Assembly (NCBI GenBank): GCA_019348365.1
Contig: JAHWJO010000226.1
Coordinates: forward strand, 1 to 7,503
DNA from: Armatimonadota bacterium
GTDB lineage: Bacteria > Armatimonadota > DTGP01 > JAHWJO01
Length of the DNA: 7,503 nt
Reading direction: 5' to 3'
In this document: in pieces, positions 1 through 5,763 of the stretch
How positions within the stretch are numbered: the stretch's first letter is position 1
Layout: every line of letters begins with the position of its first letter
Program-made: the position numbers and the translations under genes
The notes under the pieces: generated by a model
The model's input: the letters and a program-made list of their open reading frames with translations, nothing else
What the model was told of the DNA's origin: nothing
The model's database searches: none

Positions 1-189
1 TGGGTGCTGTGGTGTGTTGTTGCGTTGGTTATTTGGTGCGTGGCGGCCTAGTCCACCCCCATCCTTGAGCAAAGCTTCAAGCCACTACTCCAGGGATGCC
101 ACTACCCACTCGGAAGTTTACGGAACGGATAGAACCGATTCTTGAATTTCTCTCTTCCTGCTTCCCTACACACCAACTCACCAACGCAC
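1..189. other. Non-coding left edge, G/T-rich then C/A-rich
   Basis: I see no credible gene here; the short open frames have no Shine-Dalgarno sequence and no recognisable protein. The stretch lies just past the stop codon of the minus-strand hydrolase. Its G/T-rich left part (21-43) and C/A-rich right part (166-188) are imperfect inverted copies, about 19 of 23 positions by eye, sharing the core TGCGTTGGT. This could be a degenerate dispersed repeat or a weak structure at the transcript end. No T-run follows either arm on the minus strand, so I do not call a terminator. Confidence 0.5.
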
Positions 190-1320
190 TCATTCCACCT
201 CATCGGCTTCGAGTTCAAGCCAGCGGTTCAGCCAGGCCAGCGCGTCGATCCATTCGGTCAGGGACTGCTCCTCATGGGTGAGGCCGGGCTCGATCCGGAG
301 CTGCGCCCGTTCGGGGACGCCTGCCTCGCGGTACCGCTTTTCGACCACCGCGTACACCTCCTTCGCCCCCGCCGTGGGGACGACCTCGTCGTTCTCATGG
401 GCGAGGATGAGCAGCGGGCGCGGCGCCAGCGTCGGCAGCAGCCGAATAGGATCGAACTTCGTATCGTATCCGGGCAAGAGGCGGGACCAGAGCGCGTGGG
501 CGACGCGAGGGGTGACCGCCGTTTCGCCCAGGTCCTTCGCGACGGCGCGATAGACCCGGTCGAAGGCCCAGTGGCTGCGGGTGGTGTTCACCAGCGGATC
601 GTTGCGGGTGACGCCGACGACCGGGATGACGACGCTGAAACGCCTGTCGATGACGGCGGCCATCCACGCCTCAAACCCGCCTTCGGAGAGGCCAACGATC
701 CCGATGCGCTCGGGGTCCGCGTCCGGCAGGGTGACGAGGAGATCCGCGAGGCGGGTGAGGTCGAAGACGGTGTCGATGAGCCAGGGGTGCCCCTGCCCGG
801 TGCGGAAGGCGTGGATCATCGCCTCCTGGAGGTCGGGGCCGTTGCCCCGGCGCTCGCCCCGGTAGCGGGCATCCATGGCGACGACGATGCAGCCCGTATT
901 TGCGAGGGTCTCCTGCACTCGCACGAGGGGGTAAGCATCCTTGGTGCCCCCGAGCCAGTGCTGGAGGATGACGACGGGCAGGCGGCTTGATTCCGGGCGC
1001 GCCGGGCTCATCATCACGGCGACGGCCCGTTCCCCGTCTTCGGGAACGAAGGCGATCCGTCGGATGCGCAGACCCGCCGAGGTCTGATCGGAAAGAATTT
1101 GAGGCGAGAGGTCGCCGATACGGCGGCCCGACATGACGAACTCCCGGAACTGCGCGTCGGGCGTGTCCGGCTTATCCGGATGCGTCACGAGGGAAGTGCG
1201 ACAGCCAGAAATCATAAGGAGAAACAGCAGAGCGAAGCTGGAGAGAAAGCGGACAGACACGAATGGAAATTCCCGGATTGGACCGATGGCGAAACCCTCG
1301 TTGAGGGATAAAAGGGACAA
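190..1320 (-). CDS. Exported alpha/beta-hydrolase lipoprotein (dienelactone hydrolase / acyl esterase-like)
   Basis: The 376-residue product is a serine hydrolase of the alpha/beta fold. A hydrophobic stretch at about residues 25-38 ends in a lipobox ISGC with Cys40, so it is probably a lipid-anchored envelope protein. The nucleophile elbow is GLSEG (Ser212). HENDEVVP supplies a likely acid, Asp311, and LTHEE the likely catalytic His349. HWLGGTKD (121-128) sits where this fold places the oxyanion loop. These features match dienelactone hydrolase/prolyl-oligopeptidase-type esterases; the substrate cannot be read from sequence. The start is ambiguous. TTG at 1320 has GGAG six bases upstream but puts 20 residues, two of them acidic, before the signal peptide. 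GTG at 1260 gives a textbook 19-residue lipoprotein signal peptide with only a weak upstream GGGAA. The gene follows the DUF3445 gene after 141 bases and may have its own promoter. Confidence 0.88.
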   Translation of the reverse strand: MSLLSLNEGFAIGPIREFPFVSVRFLSSFALLFLLMISGCRTSLVTHPDKPDTPDAQFREFVMSGRRIGDLSPQILSDQTSAGLRIRRIAFVPEDGERAVAVMMSPARPESSRLPVVILQHWLGGTKDAYPLVRVQETLANTGCIVVAMDARYRGERRGNGPDLQEAMIHAFRTGQGHPWLIDTVFDLTRLADLLVTLPDADPERIGIVGLSEGGFEAWMAAVIDRRFSVVIPVVGVTRNDPLVNTTRSHWAFDRVYRAVAKDLGETAVTPRVAHALWSRLLPGYDTKFDPIRLLPTLAPRPLLILAHENDEVVPTAGAKEVYAVVEKRYREAGVPERAQLRIEPGLTHEEQSLTEWIDALAWLNRWLELEADEVE

Positions 1321-1323
1321 TTA

Positions 1324-1330
1324 TCTCTCC
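1324..1330 (-). promoter_or_regulatory. Ribosome binding site supporting the TTG start of the hydrolase
   Basis: Read on the minus strand this is GGAGAGA. The GGAG core lies six bases before the TTG codon at 1320-1318. It is the only good Shine-Dalgarno sequence near either candidate start. It therefore argues for the longer form, although the signal-peptide geometry favours GTG at 1260. Confidence 0.45.
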
Positions 1331-1461
1331 AGAATCAGAACTACCGTCCGGAAAAGAGACAGGAAGGAATCACGTTATGAGGACTCCCGCACGAGGGAAT
1401 CGGTTGCGTCGATGGTCGAGGCCGTTACGGAGGAATGAATTCGCCCCTGACGTGAACGGGA

Positions 1462-2403
1462 TTACGGCCAATCTTCCGAAGATGTTGCTTCCAAATAGGT
1501 CATCAGGGCATCCCGGTACGGCGCGATGCCTTTGTAGGCCGCCAGCTCCGGCGGCAACGATTGTAGGACGCGGTAGAGCCGAAGGAGCTTTTCGGGTTCC
1601 GCTTCCAGTGTTGCGAGGGGGGCGCGGTAGGTGAGAATGGTGAACAGGATGCCCCGCGTGTCGGGGAGACGGGAGAGGGTCTGCCGCTCCAGCCGGAGAT
1701 GACACCGTTCCCCCGCGTTCTCCGGGGTGATGCCCTGGCCGGCGGGAGACCACTCATGGGCGGTGGCGGGGGAGAGGTTCAGGCGATCCGTGGGGGCGAT
1801 GGACCAGTTCCAGCGCCCGACGGGGCGGCTCGGCTTCAACCGGCGCATCATGAGGTCCGCCGGTCGCCCGACGCGCTTGCGGAATCCGGGTACGGGATCG
1901 TGGATATTGAGGAGGGGGAGACCGATCTTGTCGTCGAGGCACCATTTCGCCGCGAAGCAGAGCAGCCCCGCGACCAGCACCATCTCCCCGTCATCACGCT
2001 CGTCCATCAGCAGGAGATCCTCCTGCACCTGCCGCCCGATCCACTCCAGCGGTGGGCAGGGGAGCGTATCGGGATCGCCGGGAGTGAAGGTTGCGCGGGT
2101 GGAGAGGAGCCGGTTCGTCCAGGTCCAACGGTCGCCATGAATTTCCAGGGCGAACGCCTGCGGATGATGCCGCGCCATGCTGGGGAGGAGGAGTTCGAGC
2201 GTTTTCCACTGGAGCGGCAGGGTGGATTCGGGCGTGTGGCAGTAATAGCGGCGGTCCTGCGCCAGGATGTCGCGCTTGAGGGCGATCTCTTCGGCGTAGC
2301 GGGAGTCGAGCTCGATGAGGCGGTCGGGCGAGAGCGCCGCCGCGTCCATCTTCATCTCGTGGGTGTCCCGGTCGAAGGGGAAGTGGGGCGGGGGGTCCAT
2401 CAT
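1462..2403 (-). CDS. DUF3445 / heme-dependent oxidative N-demethylase alpha-subunit-like protein
   Basis: The 313-residue protein carries signatures I recognise from the DUF3445 family: VQEDLLLM (126-133), CFAAKWCLDDKIG (149-161), IHDPVPGF (167-174), RWNWSI (197-202), HLRLERQTLSRLPDT (235-249) and ILFTILTY (252-259). In the characterised member, heme-dependent oxidative N-demethylase of Pseudomonas mendocina, this subunit uses a PAS-like fold to bind heme and oxidatively demethylate a small secondary amine. Electrons come from flavin, iron-sulfur and other partner subunits. Length is in the usual range, there is no signal peptide, and it should be cytoplasmic. The assignment rests on motif memory, so substrate and even heme binding are inference. 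Partner subunits are not visible in this window. It starts 12 bases after the ankyrin gene with ATG-ATG and no clear Shine-Dalgarno sequence, suggesting translation coupled to that gene. Confidence 0.85.
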   Translation of the reverse strand: MMDPPPHFPFDRDTHEMKMDAAALSPDRLIELDSRYAEEIALKRDILAQDRRYYCHTPESTLPLQWKTLELLLPSMARHHPQAFALEIHGDRWTWTNRLLSTRATFTPGDPDTLPCPPLEWIGRQVQEDLLLMDERDDGEMVLVAGLLCFAAKWCLDDKIGLPLLNIHDPVPGFRKRVGRPADLMMRRLKPSRPVGRWNWSIAPTDRLNLSPATAHEWSPAGQGITPENAGERCHLRLERQTLSRLPDTRGILFTILTYRAPLATLEAEPEKLLRLYRVLQSLPPELAAYKGIAPYRDALMTYLEATSSEDWP

Positions 2404-2415
2404 AGTAGAGGTGAG

Positions 2416-3123
2416 TTATCGGCGTTTCCGGGTGGAAAGGTATTTCGTGCGATCCGCCGGGGGGAGATAGTCTTCCACGCGAAGGCCGCGCCGCTCACAC
2501 CAGGCTTCCAGCATCTCCCAGATCCTCTCGGCATCTCGCGTGGGGGTGCGGACGTTGGGGGGAACCCGCTCGTAAGCGCAATCCAGTGGGGCCACTCCCA
2601 TCCAGCCGGGAATGGTGGGGTCGGCTCCGGCTTTCAGCAGCATCTCAACCAGGTCGGCATCTCCCCTCTCAACCGCGTATTTCAGCGCCGTCTCCCCGAT
2701 GCGCGGCTCATTGTGGGCGTTCACATCGGCCCCGGCATCGAGGAGCATCCGTGCGGCTTCCGCGTGACCGTTCTCCACGGCCCCCATCAGCGGGGTGCGG
2801 TCGAGGTCGTTATAGGCGTTGAGGGCCGCTTTCCCGTCCGCTTTCAGCAGCAGTTCGAGGATCTCCAGGTGACCCTCTTCCGCCGCCCGGTGGAGCGAGG
2901 TTTCGTCGCAGGAAAGCTCCGCCGCCACCTTCGCGCCGTGATCAAGGAGCAGCCGGACCAACTCCACATTTCCGCGATTCACCGCCCAGAACAGGGACGT
3001 ATGATTAAGGACGGATTCGGGATGGAGGTGAACGTTGGGATCCGCCCCGCGCGCGAGGGCTTCGCGGACGAGATCCAGATCATTCTCCTCGACCGCTTCG
3101 ATCAGGAAATCGTTCCCGTCCAT
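2416..3123 (-). CDS. Ankyrin-repeat protein
   Basis: The 235-residue protein is mostly ankyrin repeats. Five are clear, at about residues 4-33, 41-70, 74-103, 108-137 and 143-172, and a degenerate sixth begins near 176. Repeat hallmarks include TPLMGAVENGH, ETALKYAVERGD, LLLDAGADVNAHN and LLKAGADPT. A basic tail (about 205-235, ending TRKRR) is not ankyrin-like. There is no signal peptide or membrane segment, so it is probably a cytoplasmic protein-interaction scaffold; the partner is unknown. It starts 13 bases after the stop of the metallo-beta-lactamase-fold gene, with a weak AGGA a few bases before the ATG. It ends 12 bases before the DUF3445 gene, so the three are probably co-transcribed. 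Ankyrin proteins are common in free-living bacteria, and nothing here indicates a secreted effector. Confidence 0.92.
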   Translation of the reverse strand: MDGNDFLIEAVEENDLDLVREALARGADPNVHLHPESVLNHTSLFWAVNRGNVELVRLLLDHGAKVAAELSCDETSLHRAAEEGHLEILELLLKADGKAALNAYNDLDRTPLMGAVENGHAEAARMLLDAGADVNAHNEPRIGETALKYAVERGDADLVEMLLKAGADPTIPGWMGVAPLDCAYERVPPNVRTPTRDAERIWEMLEAWCERRGLRVEDYLPPADRTKYLSTRKRR

Positions 3124-3136
3124 GTCGTCCTGTGCC

Positions 3137-3955
3137 TCAAGAGCCGATGACGACCCGCTCCCCCGCCGGGCCGACCCACGTCTTCACTTCGGGATACTTG
3201 CAGTTCAGGTAGCTCACGAACTTCTGCGGATCCTCCTGGTTGCCCCGGAACATGTCCCAGTGGTGCGGGATCGCCCACGCCGCCCCCACCTCTCCCGCGA
3301 GGTCCACCGCCTCCTGGAATGTCATGTTCCCCAGGCAGTTCCGCTGGAACCGCTCCGCGTCCCGCCCGTTGATGGGGAGGAAGACGGCGTGGGGCATCAT
3401 CTCCTGAAGGGAGGTGAGCAGCCCTTCGTAGGGGACGGTGTCGCCGGAGTGATAGAAGCTGTAGTCGTTCGTCTCGACGACATAGCCGAGGAACGGGAAG
3501 CCGTGCTCCGCGTGCTCGTCGAACGCCTCGTGCTTGGACTTGAGGGCGGTGAGGTGGACACCGTCCCTCTCGAACATCTCCATGTGGCTCAACCCGACGA
3601 CCCGCTCCTCCGGAATGCCGAGGTCCAGCACCCGCCGGAGGTGGGGACGTGGCACGACGAGGATGGCCTGCGGAGAGGCCTTCATGACGGGCGGGAGGGT
3701 GTCCGGGTCGATGTGGTCGAGGTGATCGTGGGTGCAGAGGATCAGGTCGGCGTTGGTGACCTCCTCGTATTTCAGCAGGGGCGGGGTCTGGCGGGCGGGG
3801 CTGGGGGTGAGGTAAGGATCGAGGTAGATGACGCAGCTGCCCTTGTAGATGTAGCTCGCCTGTCCCATCCACCAGAAGGCGAGGGTGCCTTCTTCGGGCC
3901 GGGTCCGGGCGATGTCGTCGATGAGGGCGGGTCCGGTGAGCTTCACGTCAGCCAT
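3137..3955 (-). CDS. UlaG-like metallo-beta-lactamase-fold hydrolase
   Basis: The 272-residue cytoplasmic protein has the metal-binding motif THDHLDHID (His76, His78, Asp80, His81), a further candidate ligand His142 in KSKHEAF, YHSGDT with Asp172, and IPHHWD with His231/His232. The order and wording (WWMGQASYIY near the N-terminus, THDHxDHID, YHSGD, IPHHWDMFRGNQEDPQ at the C-terminus) parallel the E. coli L-ascorbate-6-phosphate lactonase UlaG. This protein is about 80 residues shorter and no other ascorbate-pathway gene is present, so lactonase activity is only a possibility. The frame is open to 4189, but I chose ATG at 3955: it has AGGAG seven bases upstream, and the residues before it are arginine/proline-rich and unlike any domain. 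It leads the compact cluster with the ankyrin and DUF3445 genes. Confidence 0.93.
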   Translation of the reverse strand: MADVKLTGPALIDDIARTRPEEGTLAFWWMGQASYIYKGSCVIYLDPYLTPSPARQTPPLLKYEEVTNADLILCTHDHLDHIDPDTLPPVMKASPQAILVVPRPHLRRVLDLGIPEERVVGLSHMEMFERDGVHLTALKSKHEAFDEHAEHGFPFLGYVVETNDYSFYHSGDTVPYEGLLTSLQEMMPHAVFLPINGRDAERFQRNCLGNMTFQEAVDLAGEVGAAWAIPHHWDMFRGNQEDPQKFVSYLNCKYPEVKTWVGPAGERVVIGS

Positions 3956-3962
3956 GAGCGGT

Positions 3963-3967
3963 CTCCT
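3963..3967 (-). promoter_or_regulatory. Ribosome binding site fixing the start of the UlaG-like gene
   Basis: On the minus strand this reads AGGAG, seven bases before the ATG at 3955-3953. It decides between this start and the much longer open frame reaching 4189. Confidence 0.75.
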
Positions 3968-4010
3968 GTCAGAGTGGAGGAAAGAGTCAGGGAGGGTGGG
4001 GAAGGTCAGG

Positions 4011-4041
4011 AACAGAAACGCCCCGCCGGGAGGGTGGGGCG
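4011..4041 (-). terminator. Putative Rho-independent terminator after the pseudopilin gene
   Basis: On the minus strand, CGCCCCACC and GGCGGGGCG (within 4041-4019) form a nine-pair stem with one A/C mismatch around a five-base loop. It is followed at once by TTTCTGTT. It lies 34 bases past the stop codon at 4075 and about 55 bases before the start of the UlaG-like gene. It would separate or attenuate transcription between them. The T-run is interrupted, so termination may be partial. Confidence 0.55.
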
Positions 4042-4074
4042 AGAGGAGCAACGGGATAAACCGGGGGTTCCCCT

Positions 4075-4791
4075 TCAGGGATACATCTTCTTGTACTTCG
4101 CGCGCTCTTCCTCGGTGACCCAGAGCATATAGAAGTTGCTGCCGGGTTTCTCGGTGTCGGGATCGCGGACGGTGCGGGCGAGGTACCACTTGGCATGGGT
4201 GTCGGCGAGGAGGAAGGTCCCGCCCTTATTGTGGCGGTCCGCCGGGGTGTCCCCGGAGGTCCAGGGCTGGAAGGTGCCGTCGTTGACGCCGCCGCCGCCG
4301 GCTCCCGCCGCGCTCTTGTCCGACTCTTCCATGAGCATGATCGTACCGGCGGGGTCGGGCACCTCGCTCATGGTCTTCGTCGCTTCGGGATTGGGAGAAA
4401 GGGTCTGGTTCATGCTGTAGGAGAGCTTGGTCGGCGAATTGGCTCTCTCCTGACCCACGAAATTATCAGAGGGGCACTTGTACGCCTCCTCCGTCTTCAC
4501 CGTCGGGAAAATGGACCCTTTCTTCACGTTGATGTTGAAGTGACCGGAAGTGACCACCCACCCATTAGGGCCGTCAGGCTGGGGGTAGGTGCCATCCCAA
4601 TCATCGATGTACATGCTGAAGCCGGTTCCGAGCTGCTTCATATTATTGAGGCAGGCGGTCTGCCGCGCTTTTTCCCGCGCCTTGGCGAAGACGGGGAAGA
4701 GGATCGCCGCCAGGATCGCGATGATGGCGATGACGACGAGAAGCTCGATGAGCGTGAACCCCCGCGCGGGTGCAAACTTTTTCTCGTTCAT
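4075..4791 (-). CDS. Type II pseudopilin-like protein with H-X9-D motif
   Basis: The 238-residue protein starts with a class III (type IV pilin-like) leader. After a short basic N-terminus comes G11 | FTLIELLVVIAIIAILAA, with the conserved Glu at position +5 of the mature protein, then a hydrophobic helix to about residue 33. A prepilin peptidase would cut after Gly11 and methylate Phe12. The segments FPVFAKAREKARQTAC and MYIDDWDGTYP, and the pair Cys47/YKCPSD Cys106, match the large pseudopilin-like families of Armatimonadota and Planctomycetota. Near the C-terminus, RHNKGGTFLLADTHAKW fits the H-X9-DG processing-associated motif, but with Thr after the Asp instead of Gly. The likely role is a secretion- or surface-associated filament subunit or exported protein; the exact function of such paralogues is unknown. 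No pilus assembly gene is nearby. The only Shine-Dalgarno candidate is GGAG 11 bases upstream. Confidence 0.95.
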   Translation of the reverse strand: MNEKKFAPARGFTLIELLVVIAIIAILAAILFPVFAKAREKARQTACLNNMKQLGTGFSMYIDDWDGTYPQPDGPNGWVVTSGHFNINVKKGSIFPTVKTEEAYKCPSDNFVGQERANSPTKLSYSMNQTLSPNPEATKTMSEVPDPAGTIMLMEESDKSAAGAGGGGVNDGTFQPWTSGDTPADRHNKGGTFLLADTHAKWYLARTVRDPDTEKPGSNFYMLWVTEEERAKYKKMYP

Positions 4792-4900
4792 GGATTGCGA
4801 GTCTCCGGAAGATGGATAAGGAAGCCGGGGTTCGGCCTCAATGCCTGTTATTCAAGAGCGGCCCGGTGGGTTCCTTTAAGGCTGGATCTCAACACAAAAG

Positions 4901-4926
4901 GACAATACGCGGACTCCGTTGTTCCA
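4901..4926 (-). promoter_or_regulatory. Weak ECF-like promoter candidate facing the pseudopilin gene
   Basis: On the minus strand TGGAAC is followed after 16 bases by TGTC. The GGAAC core is the usual ECF -35 element, but TGTC is an imperfect match to the CGTC-type -10. It would give a leader of roughly 100 bases before the pseudopilin ATG. A match this short can arise by chance. Confidence 0.25.
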
Positions 4927-4989
4927 TGCGGGGGAGTGACATGGATGATACATCTGGCACGCCCCTCTGCACAGGAGGCCGACTTGTTC

Positions 4990-5005
4990 GTTCTTTCCGA
5001 AGAAC
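4990..5005. repeat. Perfect 6-bp dyad, GTTCTT-TCCG-AAGAAC
   Basis: The arms GTTCTT and AAGAAC are exact reverse complements around a four-base centre. The site is upstream of both divergent genes, about 200 bases from the pseudopilin start and 160 from the sigma start. The size and spacing suit a dimeric repressor site, but no repressor gene is present and the motif matches no operator I can name. Confidence 0.4.
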
Positions 5006-5032
5006 ATGAAGGAGACAGGGGATGCCCGAATT

Positions 5033-5106
5033 GTAGGGTTCGCGGCAAATAGCGGAAGCCTCTCCTTTGGTCTGACTCGCGCTATTTCCTTCTATTTTTA
5101 CCCTAC
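5033..5106. repeat. Nested inverted repeats upstream of the ECF promoter
   Basis: GTAGGGT (5033-5039) pairs with ACCCTAC (5100-5106), and inside it AAATAGCG (5047-5054) pairs with CGCTATTT (5080-5087). The two dyads share nearly the same centre and could form one long interrupted hairpin with a 25-base loop. The element ends about 10 bases before the sigma-factor -35 box. It might be a protein-binding region, a structured RNA, or a remnant of a mobile repeat. Confidence 0.45.
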
Positions 5107-5116
5107 CGATTGAGCT

Positions 5117-5143
5117 TGTAACGTTTCCCTCCCCGAAACCGTC
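5117..5143 (+). promoter_or_regulatory. ECF-type promoter TGTAAC-N17-CGTC of the sigma factor operon
   Basis: TGTAAC (5117-5122) is followed after exactly 17 bases by CGTC (5140-5143). This resembles promoters of ECF sigma factors that recognise an AAC-containing -35 and a CGTC/CGAC -10, such as Bacillus SigX. Transcription would begin near 5150, leaving a very short leader before the GTG start at 5167. Its position directly before a sigma/anti-sigma pair suggests autoregulation. Confidence 0.6.
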
Positions 5144-5156
5144 CTCCTTACGGAGG
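5143..5156 (+). promoter_or_regulatory. Ribosome binding site of the sigma gene within a small hairpin
   Basis: GGAGG (5152-5156) lies ten bases before the GTG start at 5167 and supports that start. It is exactly complementary to CCTCC at 5143-5147 across a TTAC tetraloop. In any transcript beginning upstream of 5143 the site could be masked. A transcript from the ECF promoter would probably start inside the loop and leave it free. Confidence 0.5.
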
Positions 5157-5166
5157 GAAGGAAACC

Positions 5167-5763
5167 GTGCAGATCTCCACAGACGAAGAATTAATGCGAC
5201 GGGTCCAGGCCGATGATGCGGAATCTCTGGGGATTCTCTTCGACCGCTACCGGAACCGCGTGTACGGGTTTCTCCTTCGCTTCCACGGCGATGCGGCGAC
5301 GGCAGAAGACCTGGTGGGGGAACTGTTCTGGCGAGTCTGGCTGCGCCGGCAACAGTTCCGGAGCCGGTTCTACGGCTGGCTCTTCGCGATGGCCCGGACC
5401 CTGGCGCTGGACGACCTGCGGAAAGGTTATCACCGGGAAAGCTGTTTCTCCGACCTCGCGCCGGAAGGAGAGGAGGAGGGCTCCAGCCTTCCCAACTCGA
5501 TGGAGCGCCCTCGTAGGAACGACTGGATTCAGGAGATGGCCGTCCGGGATCAGGTGCAGGAGAGCCTTTTGCGGCTGCCGGAAGACCAGCGGACGGCGAT
5601 CCTCCTCCGCGAATACGAGGAGTTGGATTACGCCGAGATCGCGGAGATCATGGGGATCTCGGTGGGGAACGCCCGCCTGCTGGCCCACCGCGCCCGGCTC
5701 CGGCTGCGCTCGCTCTTGCTTCCGCTCTTGCAGGATGAGGAGGACCCATGTTCGAGCAAATGA
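5167..5763 (+). CDS. ECF-family RNA polymerase sigma factor
   Basis: The 198-residue protein has the two-domain layout of sigma-70 group IV. Region 2 covers about residues 20-88 (LFDRYRNRVYGFLLRF, AEDLVGELFWRVW, FYGWLFAMARTLALDDLRK). A variable acidic linker spans about 93-118. Region 4 covers about 133-186 and contains the helix-turn-helix (LPEDQRTAILLREYEELDYAEIAEIMGISVGNARLLAHRARLRLR in all, with AEIAEIMGISVGNAR as recognition part). It directs RNA polymerase to alternative promoters. The GTG start has a strong GGAGG ahead of it. Its last 16 bases overlap the start of the next gene, which encodes a zinc-finger anti-sigma domain, the classic arrangement for a sigma factor held inactive at the membrane. 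The ECF-type promoter upstream suggests it activates its own operon. I cannot assign its ECF group by eye. Confidence 0.96.
   Translation: MQISTDEELMRRVQADDAESLGILFDRYRNRVYGFLLRFHGDAATAEDLVGELFWRVWLRRQQFRSRFYGWLFAMARTLALDDLRKGYHRESCFSDLAPEGEEEGSSLPNSMERPRRNDWIQEMAVRDQVQESLLRLPEDQRTAILLREYEELDYAEIAEIMGISVGNARLLAHRARLRLRSLLLPLLQDEEDPCSSK
5738..5743 (+). promoter_or_regulatory. Ribosome binding site of the anti-sigma/WD40 gene
   Basis: AGGAGG sits inside the 3' end of the sigma gene, four bases before the ATG at 5748. It supports translation from the overlapping start and coupled synthesis of the sigma factor and its inhibitor. Confidence 0.7.

Larger units (their letters stand above)
4792..5166. 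other. Divergent regulatory region between the pseudopilin and ECF sigma genes
   Basis: This 375-base region holds no credible gene. It must contain the promoters for the minus-strand pseudopilin gene and the plus-strand sigma gene. It contains several dyads: GTTCTT/AAGAAC (4990-5005), a nested pair GTAGGGT/ACCCTAC and AAATAGCG/CGCTATTT (5033-5106), and an inverted repeat over the sigma promoter and ribosome binding site (5123-5165). An ECF-type promoter lies at 5117-5143. I see no convincing housekeeping -35/-10 pair facing the pseudopilin gene. Confidence 0.8.

Noticed and set aside
142..990. Plus-strand open frame opposite the lipoprotein hydrolase
   Set aside because: The minus strand encodes a complete hydrolase with lipobox, GLSEG and catalytic His; the plus frame is an Asp/Gly/Val-rich shadow.
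1370..1461. Small hairpin in the gap between the DUF3445 and hydrolase genes
   Set aside because: Only three or four pairs form around CCC/GGG and no T-run follows, so I do not call a terminator. No promoter here was convincing either.
1699..3150. Long plus-strand open frame of 483 codons
   Set aside because: It lies opposite the DUF3445 and ankyrin genes, both of which have family motifs and tight operon spacing. Its own translation is low-complexity Gly/Arg/Val-rich text crossing both genes, as expected for an antisense frame in GC-rich DNA.
3035..4132. Plus-strand open frame of 365 codons
   Set aside because: It is antisense to the UlaG-like hydrolase and the ends of its neighbours, and has no recognisable motif or ribosome binding site.
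3956..4189. N-terminal extension of the UlaG-like gene up to 4189
   Set aside because: The added residues are Arg/Pro-rich, overlap the end of the pseudopilin gene and run through a likely terminator. The ATG at 3955 has a good AGGAG and homologous proteins begin near there.
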